Shown here in pieces: positions 1-5,568 of a DNA stretch of 7,378 nucleotides. The notes below the pieces were generated by a model. It was given only the letters and a program-made list of their open reading frames with translations. It did no database searches and was not told the DNA's origin. How positions within the stretch are numbered: the stretch's first letter is position 1; every line of letters starts with the position of its first letter. The stretch is from Chroococcidiopsidaceae cyanobacterium CP_BM_RX_35 (GTDB lineage Bacteria > Cyanobacteriota > Cyanobacteriia > Cyanobacteriales > Chroococcidiopsidaceae): contig JAFAVL010000795.1 in the NCBI GenBank assembly GCA_019242465.1, forward strand, positions 1-7,378, read 5' to 3'. The translations under genes were made by a program, and so were the position numbers.

Positions 1-633
1 AGCTGTATCACCGCGATAAACAGGATTAGTTAACCAGCGTCGCCCGGTCGAAACAGAGATTTTTTTACCATATTTCTGTGCCAAGTAGCGAACAGCGCCG
101 CGCAGGGAACCATAAAGCAGGAACTGTTCAAAAAAATCTTTAACGACTGGGGCAGCACTGCGGTCAAGTACATATTTGTCCTTGCCTCGACGGTAGCCAT
201 AAGGGGCTTTGCCAGGTGGTGGTAAGGCATCAAGGCGATTGCGGGCGTGTCCTTTAAGGATGCGGTTGCGGCGCTGGTTTTGCTGAATTTCTTGCAGCAG
301 TTTGAGCAAGTCTGCTCGGAGCTGCTTTGTGTCTAAGGCATCTTGCCCTAGCGTTTTGGAAGTGTAGGATTGCTCAGTAGCAATCAGTTGGACGCCTAGA
401 GCTTCAAGTTCAGCAACGCGATCGCTCACTTCCTGAAGTGAGTCGCCTAGTTCTTCTAACCGCCGGATCAACAGATACTCTGCTGGTTCTGCTTGAGTAT
501 CGTGAATTAGCTGCTCCAACTCCAACCGCTTGCCTAAATCTTGATAAACTCGATCCACCTCCCAGCCCCACACATCTGTACTGGGTGGCAGTTCTAATAG
601 TGGGTCAGTGTAAGAATAGGCAATGATTTTCAT
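1..633 (-). CDS. XisF-like serine recombinase family protein, N-terminal 211 residues (3' end cut by window edge), probably catalytically inactive
   Basis: The reading frame starts at ATG 633-631 and is open to the left edge. Residues 1-92 look like a resolvase fold. Residues 132-211 match the serine-recombinase 'Recombinase' DNA-binding domain: GKAPYGYRRG (141-150), YVLD, GSLRGAVRYL and the closing LTNPVYRG (201-208). This resembles the large serine recombinases, including cyanobacterial XisF, the fdxN-element excision factor. The N-terminus departs from an active enzyme. The usual YxRxS motif with the nucleophilic serine reads IAYSYTDP, and the usual KLDRLGRD reads RLEELGDS (58-65), so the catalytic arginines become E and D. 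An in-frame stop at 649-651 rules out a longer N-terminus; a GTG at 645-643 would add four residues. No Shine-Dalgarno is visible. The gene follows the VOC gene by 54 bases on the same strand. I infer a DNA-binding protein of recombinase ancestry. It could also be annotated as XisF, but excision activity is not supported. Confidence 0.85.
   Translation of the reverse strand, partial: MKIIAYSYTDPLLELPPSTDVWGWEVDRVYQDLGKRLELEQLIHDTQAEPAEYLLIRRLEELGDSLQEVSDRVAELEALGVQLIATEQSYTSKTLGQDALDTKQLRADLLKLLQEIQQNQRRNRILKGHARNRLDALPPPGKAPYGYRRGKDKYVLDRSAAPVVKDFFEQFLLYGSLRGAVRYLAQKYGKKISVSTGRRWLTNPVYRGDTA
418..425. repeat. HIP1 octamer
   Basis: Exact GCGATCGC, inside the recombinase-like gene. HIP1 is the highly iterated palindrome of many cyanobacterial genomes. 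Confidence 0.9.
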
Positions 634-677
634 GACGAACCGCACAAGTCAAGAGAGGACACAGAAGCTACATCAAA

Positions 678-728
678 GTTGACGAAGTCAACGCAGCTCC
701 CGGAGGCTTCCTCCGGGAGAACGTTGAC
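678..728. repeat. Composite palindrome at the 3' end of the VOC gene with two alternative folds
   Basis: A perfect 10-base stem, CTCCCGGAGG (697-706) and CCTCCGGGAG (710-719), closes on a 3-base loop. Outside it GTCAACG (687-693) pairs with CGTTGAC (722-728) across a small internal loop, giving one hairpin over 687-728. A second copy of GTTGAC at 678-683 can pair instead with GTCAAC at 687-692 over a GAA loop, so the two outer pairings exclude each other. No T-run follows on either strand, so a classical intrinsic terminator is not supported. It could stabilise the mRNA end, attenuate read-through into the recombinase gene, or be a copy of a dispersed palindromic repeat. Confidence 0.75.
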
Positions 729-1083
729 CCAGTTCAATGATGTTGCCATCTGGATCTTGAATGAAGAGGGCGGCTCGACCAGAAGCGCTCATCTGCATAG
801 GGCATTTGTGGGCTAGTAGTTGCTCCTTAGCGGCGTCTAAGTCTGCAATCGCCAGAGCTACGTGTGGGTTGCGCCCCCATTTTTCGGGGTTTTGTAGTTT
901 ATTTGGCACGTAGTCAGGGGCTACTATCAAGTGAAGTTGACACTCGCCAATTTGATACCAGGCACCAGCGTATTTCAGCGATCGCTCTACTTTAGTTAAT
1001 CCCAGTACTGTGTGATAGAAGTGTTCGGCTTGTTCTAAGTTAGAAACTAGAATAGCTGTATGGAGAAACTGAGTAATCTGCAT
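688..1083 (-). CDS. VOC superfamily protein (glyoxalase / bleomycin resistance / dioxygenase fold)
   Basis: The protein has 131 residues from ATG 1083-1081, the usual size for a single-subunit VOC protein made of two beta-alpha-beta-beta-beta units. Candidate metal ligands occur in the expected order: H8 in FLHTAILV, H51 in QLHLIV, H74 in NPHVALAI and E117 in DPDGNIIELGQ. A divalent-metal enzyme is therefore possible, but the substrate cannot be read from sequence. The start is uncertain. A GTG at 1107-1105 has a good AAGGA six bases upstream and would add eight residues, and an ATG at 1125-1123 would add fourteen. I chose the internal ATG because the VOC fold begins at once with QITQFLHTAIL. 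The last eleven residues, RSPGGSLRELR, lie beyond the normal family end and are written by the palindrome at 697-719. The gene is divergent from the methyltransferase gene and upstream of the recombinase-like gene. Confidence 0.85.
   Translation of the reverse strand: MQITQFLHTAILVSNLEQAEHFYHTVLGLTKVERSLKYAGAWYQIGECQLHLIVAPDYVPNKLQNPEKWGRNPHVALAIADLDAAKEQLLAHKCPMQMSASGRAALFIQDPDGNIIELGQRSPGGSLRELR
978..985. repeat. HIP1 octamer
   Basis: Exact GCGATCGC within the VOC gene. It is the last exact copy I found before radA; the whole rightward block lacks one. Confidence 0.9.
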
Positions 1084-1198
1084 TGCTGGTCTGACGAGGA
1101 TGCTCACTGGAATTCCTTTTCTCATTTAACAGCAACACTGGCATCCACCACAAAACTGCTCAAAGCTTTCCTCAAGAAGTTTTTGCAACACCACCCAA

Positions 1199-2029
1199 AT
1201 GAGTACGAAAGACTTAAAACAAGCCATAAGCAGCTACACCAGCCAAGATCTGGAACAGAGAAAAAGATGGTATTCTCCAGCAGCAGAGGCTTACAACAAA
1301 ACAAGACCTCGCTACCCTGAGAAGTTGATTCAGCGGGTTGTGGAGATAGCGCAACTCTCCTCCAACTCGAAAATTCTGGAAGTGGGATGTGGTCCTGGAA
1401 CTGCAACAGTAGCATTGGCTCAATACGGCTTCTCCATGATTTGTGTAGAACCCAACCCAGATTTTTATCAGTTAGTTCAACAAAATTGTGCATCGTATCC
1501 CAATGTAGAAATTCAGAATACCTCGTTTGAAGAGTGGATACTAGAAACTGAGAAATTTGATCTTGTCTTAGCGGCGTCGTCTTTTCACTGGATACCATTA
1601 GAGGTGGGATATCTAAAAGCGGCGAATGCCTTACGAGCAGATGGTCAGCTAATTTTGTTGTGGAACATGGAGCTACAGCCTCGGTATGAAGTGTATCAAG
1701 ACTTATCTGAAGTCTATAAGGTACATGCTCCATCTCTTGCCCGATATGAAGAGAGAGAAGATCAGGAAGAGAGCTTGAGATGGTTAGGGCAGGTTGTTAT
1801 TGATTCTGGTAAATTCAAAGAATTAGTATCTGAGCAGTTTGAGTGTGAAGTCACCTACAGCGTTAAAGATTACTTGATGCTTTTAAGCACTTACTCGCCC
1901 TACCTGAAGCTAGACTCGCAGAGCAGGGATGCTTTATTTGCAGGTTTGAGAGAAAAGATAGAACAAAACTATGGAGGAAGTCTTGAACTTTCGTACCTCT
2001 CCGCCTTTCACATTGCTCGAAAGCATTAA
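1199..2029 (+). CDS. Class I SAM-dependent methyltransferase, substrate unknown
   Basis: The protein has 276 residues. An N-terminal AEAYNKTRPRYP stretch (29-40) is typical of one cluster of small-molecule methyltransferases. Motif I follows as ILEVGCGPGTA (59-69), binding S-adenosylmethionine. The acidic end of the second strand is CVEPNPDF (82-89). Motif IV reads FDLVLAASSFHWIP (120-133), a form common in Methyltransf_11/25-type enzymes. The next strand is ALRADGQLILLWN (144-156). The C-terminal third (about 160-276) is mostly helical and rich in charged residues, probably a lid or substrate region that I cannot identify. No strong Shine-Dalgarno precedes ATG 1199. An acidic stretch, YEEREDQEES (183-192), and an A-rich codon choice give the gene a different look from its neighbours. 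It is divergent from the VOC gene (115 bases between starts), and the gap after it makes cotranscription with terB uncertain. Confidence 0.9.
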   Translation: MSTKDLKQAISSYTSQDLEQRKRWYSPAAEAYNKTRPRYPEKLIQRVVEIAQLSSNSKILEVGCGPGTATVALAQYGFSMICVEPNPDFYQLVQQNCASYPNVEIQNTSFEEWILETEKFDLVLAASSFHWIPLEVGYLKAANALRADGQLILLWNMELQPRYEVYQDLSEVYKVHAPSLARYEEREDQEESLRWLGQVVIDSGKFKELVSEQFECEVTYSVKDYLMLLSTYSPYLKLDSQSRDALFAGLREKIEQNYGGSLELSYLSAFHIARKH

Positions 2030-2061
2030 TAGAACGCTTGTAGAATCACATAGAGTTGCCT

Positions 2062-2071
2062 AACGCGCGTT
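2062..2071. repeat. Perfect 10-base palindrome AACGCGCGTT
   Basis: It lies 32 bases past the methyltransferase stop, in the 110-base gap before terB. A flanking C (2060) and G (2073) could pair across a T-G wobble. With the preceding GCCT it reads GCCTAAC, matching the degenerate RYYYAAC half-core of integron attC sites, but no partner half-core was found. No T-run follows, so it is not a clear terminator. Confidence 0.35.
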
Positions 2072-2139
2072 GGTCGTGCTGCACAATCTTTCTAACGGAC
2101 ATGACTGTCTTTTCTTAAGTTATCAGGGTCAAGCAGCTG

Positions 2140-2556
2140 ATGGAACCACAAAACCGACATCTAATGTTGAAAATTGTCATAGGCTCAGCTTGGATAGATC
2201 ACCATCTAGAACCCGGCGAGGTCAAGTATCTGCAGACATTGCTAGAGCGTTATCAACTAGCTCATAATCCAGAACTGTTGGCGCTGTTGGAGAAACCAGT
2301 ATTTTTGCCACAAACTGAGCAATGGATGGTGCAGTATCTAATGGGTGCTACAGAAATCGAGCGGCTACAGTTGTTGGGAGCCATTGGTAAAATGGTGATT
2401 GCGGATGAGATAGTATCCCCAGAAGACCATAACCTGCTGGATGACTACTACAATCTGATGGCTGACATTCCCCCCAAACCGGAAGTAACTCCTACTCTGC
2501 TGAAAACAGTAGGGCAATTTGTGCGCCGGGTATTGCAAGGAAGGAGACAAATATGA
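2140..2556 (+). CDS. TerB family (tellurite resistance TerB-like) protein
   Basis: The protein has 138 residues and appears all-helical. It matches the cyanobacterial TerB-like pattern: a first acidic loop AWIDHHLEPGEVKYLQTLL (17-35) and a second AIGKMVIADEIVSPEDHNLLDDY (81-103). The two loops are quasi-repeated, as in the TerB fold, which binds divalent metal through acidic residues. In the first loop the more usual D-G is D-H. No signal peptide or membrane segment is seen, so the protein is probably cytoplasmic. The start is ATG 2140. An in-frame TAA at 2116-2118 excludes a much longer protein, and only a weak AGGG precedes it. The stop overlaps the next start as ATGA, so the two genes are almost certainly cotranscribed and translationally coupled. 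Despite the name, tellurite resistance should not be assumed; no other ter gene is in the window. Confidence 0.85.
   Translation: MEPQNRHLMLKIVIGSAWIDHHLEPGEVKYLQTLLERYQLAHNPELLALLEKPVFLPQTEQWMVQYLMGATEIERLQLLGAIGKMVIADEIVSPEDHNLLDDYYNLMADIPPKPEVTPTLLKTVGQFVRRVLQGRRQI
2541..2547 (+). promoter_or_regulatory. Ribosome binding site AAGGAGA of the DUF2076 gene, inside the end of terB
   Basis: A near-ideal Shine-Dalgarno five bases before ATG 2553. It fixes that start and supports coupled re-initiation at the ATGA overlap. Confidence 0.8.
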
Positions 2557-3215
2557 CCGAGCAAGAACGCGAAATGCTGAACGCCTTGCTAGATAACTTA
2601 GTGAGAACTTCGGCAGGACAAAAAGATTTTGAAGCAGATGAGCTTGTTCGCCGGGCTGTAGCTCGTCAACCTGATGCTGCCTATCTGCTAGTTCAGCGTA
2701 CCCTATTACAGGACGTTGCGCTTCACACCGCTCAGTCTCGAATTGCTGCACTAGAGCAACAACTACGCCAAGCTCAGCCACCTTCAGACTCCAGGAGATC
2801 GGGCAGCTTTCTGGGCGGTGGTTGGGGGCAGCAAAATGCACCTGGGGGCAACCAATTACCGCAACAGGGTTGGAATAATGTGCAACCTGTATCCCCTAAT
2901 GTGCCTCAACCAGGTGCCTTTTCTGGCTTTCTGAGATCAGCAGCTACGACTGCTGCTGGCGTAGCGGGTGGGGCTTTGCTGTTTGAGGGATTAGAGGATT
3001 TATTCGGTCACCATGGTGGTTGGTCAGGACAACCTCAGGAGATTGTGGAAAACGTGAACGAGTATGTGGAACCTCCACAAGACCAATTCCTGCCCAACGA
3101 TTCCAATCAGTTCATCCCAGACAACTCCTTCCAGCCTGATTCAGATAACTCCTTCCAATCAGACTGGGGTGGAGATCAAGGTTTTGACAACAGCGACAAT
3201 TTTTACCAGCCTTAA
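2553..3215 (+). CDS. DUF2076 domain-containing protein
   Basis: The protein has 220 residues. The N-terminal helical region MTEQEREMLNALLDNL (1-16), then FEADELVRRAVARQPDAAYLLVQRTLLQ (26-53), is the hallmark of DUF2076. A short predicted coiled coil follows (55-75, SRIAALEQQLRQAQ). A Gly/Pro/Gln-rich linker (80-122) leads to a small-residue hydrophobic segment FLRSAATTAAGVAGGALLFEGLEDLF (126-151), which is conserved in this family and could insert in or associate with a membrane. The tail (165-220) is acidic and rich in Asn, Asp, Ser, Phe and Gln, with an eight-residue repeat. There is no N-terminal signal peptide, although some databases label the family a periplasmic ligand-binding sensor. 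The gene overlaps terB by four bases, so the products may act together. The molecular role is unknown. Confidence 0.88.
   Translation: MTEQEREMLNALLDNLVRTSAGQKDFEADELVRRAVARQPDAAYLLVQRTLLQDVALHTAQSRIAALEQQLRQAQPPSDSRRSGSFLGGGWGQQNAPGGNQLPQQGWNNVQPVSPNVPQPGAFSGFLRSAATTAAGVAGGALLFEGLEDLFGHHGGWSGQPQEIVENVNEYVEPPQDQFLPNDSNQFIPDNSFQPDSDNSFQSDWGGDQGFDNSDNFYQP
3120..3167 (+). repeat. Two imperfect 24-base tandem units in the DUF2076 tail
   Basis: Units at 3120-3143 and 3144-3167 encode DNSFQPDS and DNSFQSDW. The preceding NDSNQFIP looks like a more diverged unit. The differences are few, which suggests fairly recent in-frame duplication in a disordered, acidic tail. Confidence 0.7.
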
Positions 3216-3237
3216 GTTATAGGGAAATTAGCTCTGC

Positions 3238-3255
3238 CCATGACCTTTGTCATGG
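3238..3255 (+). terminator. Possible weak hairpin after the terB-DUF2076 pair
   Basis: CCATGAC (3238-3244) and GTCATGG (3249-3255) form a perfect seven-base stem on a CTTT loop, 23 bases past the DUF2076 stop. There is no downstream T-run, so factor-independent termination is doubtful. GTCATGG recurs at 3273-3279. The rest of the 155-base gap before ctpB shows no gene and no promoter that I can defend. Confidence 0.3.
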
Positions 3256-3370
3256 TGAACTCTAGCTATTAGTCATGGATGGATTTATGACCTTCTCCGC
3301 ATGTGTATCCTGTTCTGAGTTTCTAGGATGGGGGCAATTCAGTTGAAGCACGCTAAGAACTTCCATTCTT

Positions 3371-4660
3371 ATGACCCTTAATTTAAGACGAGTCGCACTG
3401 TTCCAAGTTGCCTTCCTAGGAGGAGTTGCTGCTACGACTGCGATGTCTCCGTTTGTTCCTGTCTGGAGCCGCTCAGTACGTGCCGCCCTTCAGGATAGTC
3501 CTAAAGTTGTGGTCGATGAAGTCTGGCAGTTTGTTGACCGCGAATATGTTGATGGCAGCTTCAATCACGTCAACTGGCAAGCTACCAGACAAAGCTTGCT
3601 TAATCGCAACTACACCTCGCGTGAACAAGCTTATGGTGCGATTCGGACCGCTCTGAAACAGTTGGACGACCCCTACACAAGGTTTCTCGACCCCAAACAG
3701 TACCAAGAGCTGACAGACCAAACTTCAGGAGAACTGTCTGGGATTGGTATCAGAATGCAACTGAATGAAAAAACCAAGCGGCTAACAGTAGTGCAAGCAA
3801 TCAAGAACTCGCCAGCCATGAAAGCCGGGCTTCAGGCAGGGGACGAGCTATTGGCGATTGATGGTCGTTCCACTCAGGGCATGAGCCTTGATGATGTCTC
3901 CCAGCTGATTCGCGGTAAAGTTGGGACACCAGTAACCCTACGTATTGAGCGGAGGCAGAGTAATTTCGACGTGAAACTCACCAGAGCGAACATTGAGGTG
4001 CCAACAGTTAGCTACAACCTGAAGCAAGAAGGCAATAAGCGTATTGGCTATATCCGCTTGGCAGAGTTCAGTGCTACCTCTCCTAACGAAATGCAGCAGG
4101 CGATCACAGCTCTGAAAGCTAAGCAGGTTGACGGGTATGTTTTAGATTTGCGTGACGATCCGGGCGGATTGGTAGATTCAAGTGTCGCAATCGCCCGCAT
4201 GTGGCTAGATAATGGTGCCATTGTCCGCACAGTGGACCGAGCGGGGGACAGCGAACAAATTCAAGCTAATCACATGCAGTTGACAAAACTACCGTTGGTG
4301 GTGCTAGTAGATGGCAACTCAGCAAGTGCCAGCGAGATTCTCTCTGGGGCATTGCAAGATAACCATCGTGCTGTCCTTGTGGGCAGTCAAACCTTTGGTA
4401 AAGCTTTAGTTCAGGCGCTGCATCCGCTCTCAGATGGTTCTGGCGTGGCAGTGACAATTGAACATTACTTTACACCAAATGGCACGGATATTAACCATAA
4501 AGGGATTACACCAAATATCAAGCTTGACTTGACCGTCGCCCAGCAGCAGCGGTTGGCAGCTAGCCCGGCATTGATTGTCACTCAGAAAGACCCACAGTAT
4601 GCACGGGCGGTTACAGTTTTAGGTAACAGTTCCTTCGCCGAGTCCTCGCGCCCTGGGTAA
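3371..4660 (+). CDS. ctpB: Carboxyl-terminal processing protease, S41A family, CtpB type
   Basis: The protein has 429 residues, the normal length for cyanobacterial Ctp proteases. The N-terminus has Arg at 6-7 followed by a hydrophobic stretch (about 8-30), indicating a signal peptide or anchor and action in the periplasm or thylakoid lumen. A helical region follows (45-115, including EVWQFVDREYVDG and LDDPYTRFLDP). A PDZ domain covers about 120-205 (SGELSGIGI, PAMKAGLQAGDELLAIDG, LIRGKVGTPVTL). The S41 catalytic domain runs from about 220 to 390. The nucleophile is S319 in DGNSASASEI and the general base is K344 in TFGKALVQ, with Q348 beyond. The 25-residue Ser-Lys spacing equals that of S430/K455 in E. 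coli Tsp. One variation: the usual LDLRxNPGG reads LDLRDDPGG. Family members trim C-termini (CtpA matures photosystem II D1) or clear misfolded proteins; CtpB substrates are poorly known. The choice of CtpB over CtpC rests on remembered resemblance (VDGNSASASEI) and is less sure than the family. Confidence 0.93.
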   Translation: MTLNLRRVALFQVAFLGGVAATTAMSPFVPVWSRSVRAALQDSPKVVVDEVWQFVDREYVDGSFNHVNWQATRQSLLNRNYTSREQAYGAIRTALKQLDDPYTRFLDPKQYQELTDQTSGELSGIGIRMQLNEKTKRLTVVQAIKNSPAMKAGLQAGDELLAIDGRSTQGMSLDDVSQLIRGKVGTPVTLRIERRQSNFDVKLTRANIEVPTVSYNLKQEGNKRIGYIRLAEFSATSPNEMQQAITALKAKQVDGYVLDLRDDPGGLVDSSVAIARMWLDNGAIVRTVDRAGDSEQIQANHMQLTKLPLVVLVDGNSASASEILSGALQDNHRAVLVGSQTFGKALVQALHPLSDGSGVAVTIEHYFTPNGTDINHKGITPNIKLDLTVAQQQRLAASPALIVTQKDPQYARAVTVLGNSSFAESSRPG

Positions 4661-4709
4661 GCTCAAACGCTAGAGTTGATTTATCCCATAGCAATTTAAC
4701 TTCTAGATA

Positions 4710-5453
4710 ATGTTGCTACATTTGAGTACTTGGTCTGAAGTCGAAGCTTACCTAGAGCAGTCTAAAGGCATTGTTCTGCCCATTGGTTCCACGGAGCAAC
4801 ACGGACCAACAGGGTTAATCGGCACAGATGCAATTTGTGCTGAAGTGATCGCTCATGGTGTGGGAGAAGCAACCCAAGCTATGGTTGGTCCTACTATTAA
4901 TGTGGGAATGGCATTACACCACACTGCCTTCCCTGGCACGATTAGCCTGCGACCCAGTACAATGATTCTGCTAGTGCGAGATTACATCACTTGCTTAAGC
5001 CGGGCTGGGTTCACCAAGTTTTTCTTTATCAATGGTCACGGTGGCAATATTGCTACGCTTAAGGCAGCTTGCTCCGAAACATATGCCCACCTAGTAGATC
5101 TAAATATTCCTCATGCCGAGCAGGTACAGTGCCAAGTTGGCAACTGGTTTATGTGTAGCTCTGTCTACAAGCTGGCAAAGGAGTTATACGGCAATCAAGA
5201 AGGCTCCCATGCAACGCCTAGTGAGGTAGCCGTAACTCAGTATGTCTATCCAAAGGCAATCAAACAAGCTCCCCTCGCACCAGAGGTTGCCACTGGACAC
5301 AAAATTTACGGAGCAGTTGACTTTCGGCAGCGCTACCCGGATGGACGGATGGGATCTAACCCGGCTTTAGCGACTCCTGAACATGGGAGGCAATTTTATG
5401 AGCTAGCAGTGAAGGAACTGAGTAACACTTATTTGGAGTTTGTGAATGGATAG
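4710..5453 (+). CDS. Creatininase family protein (creatinine amidohydrolase-like metal hydrolase)
   Basis: The protein has 247 residues, normal for the family. Metal-binding motifs are intact: PIGSTEQHGPTG (24-35) with E29 and H31, the following GTD with D40, and INGHGGN (107-113) with H110. A later SHATPSEVAV (166-175) aligns with the family HAGxxETS stretch and supplies E172 as a probable ligand, with G to T and T to V changes. VGMALHHTAFPGTISLRP (65-82) is the conserved substrate-side loop. The family hydrolyses cyclic or linear amide bonds (creatinine, formamidopyrimidine-type intermediates, precursor tailoring peptides). At H110 the sequence is HGGN, not the HYEN of true creatininase, so creatinine is unlikely to be the substrate. 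No signal peptide is seen, so it is probably cytosolic. It starts 49 bases after ctpB in the same direction, with no clear terminator or Shine-Dalgarno between. Confidence 0.9.
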   Translation: MLLHLSTWSEVEAYLEQSKGIVLPIGSTEQHGPTGLIGTDAICAEVIAHGVGEATQAMVGPTINVGMALHHTAFPGTISLRPSTMILLVRDYITCLSRAGFTKFFFINGHGGNIATLKAACSETYAHLVDLNIPHAEQVQCQVGNWFMCSSVYKLAKELYGNQEGSHATPSEVAVTQYVYPKAIKQAPLAPEVATGHKIYGAVDFRQRYPDGRMGSNPALATPEHGRQFYELAVKELSNTYLEFVNG

Positions 5454-5510
5454 GGAATGTAGCAGTCCTATTTGATTTGTGAATAGCATCTTTGTTAACG
5501 AACCACTTAA

Positions 5511-5528
5511 GACGCGGAGGACACGGAG
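5511..5528. repeat. Tandem 9-base repeat GACGCGGAG / GACACGGAG
   Basis: Two 9-base units with one mismatch, followed by a partial third (GAGAG), lie between the convergent ends of the creatininase gene and radA. From memory, similar acgcggag / acgcagag strings are dispersed through intergenic regions of many filamentous and other cyanobacteria. Membership of that group is inferred. Nothing else is seen in 5454-5568 apart from a weak GAGT/ACTC inverted pair at 5531-5543. Confidence 0.55.
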
Positions 5529-5568
5529 GAGAGTCTCAAACTCATTTAAGATTGTTATACAGCTTTCA

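Noticed and set aside
425..442. Inverted repeat CTCACTTC / GAAGTGAG inside the recombinase-like gene
   Set aside because: The 2-base loop is too tight for a stable hairpin and the bases encode the ordinary DSLQEVS helix; probably coincidence next to a HIP1 site.
1..633. Active mobile element or fdxN-type excision element at the left edge
   Set aside because: The recombinase homologue lacks catalytic residues, and no att-like direct repeats or element cargo are visible in the window.
1122..1733. A 203-codon open frame antisense to the VOC upstream region and the methyltransferase
   Set aside because: It lies opposite a well-supported methyltransferase, has no recognisable domain, and its Leu/Ser-rich composition is what the reverse strand of that gene would give.
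2070..2267. A 65-codon frame starting before terB
   Set aside because: It overlaps terB in another frame, is Ser/Arg-rich and has no ribosome binding site or family resemblance.
2140..2556. Tellurite resistance operon
   Set aside because: Only a TerB-like domain is present; no terC, terD, terE, terA or terZ homologue is in the window.
2365..2841. A 158-codon open frame antisense to terB and the DUF2076 gene
   Set aside because: It covers two clearly coding genes joined by a coupled overlap and resembles no known family.
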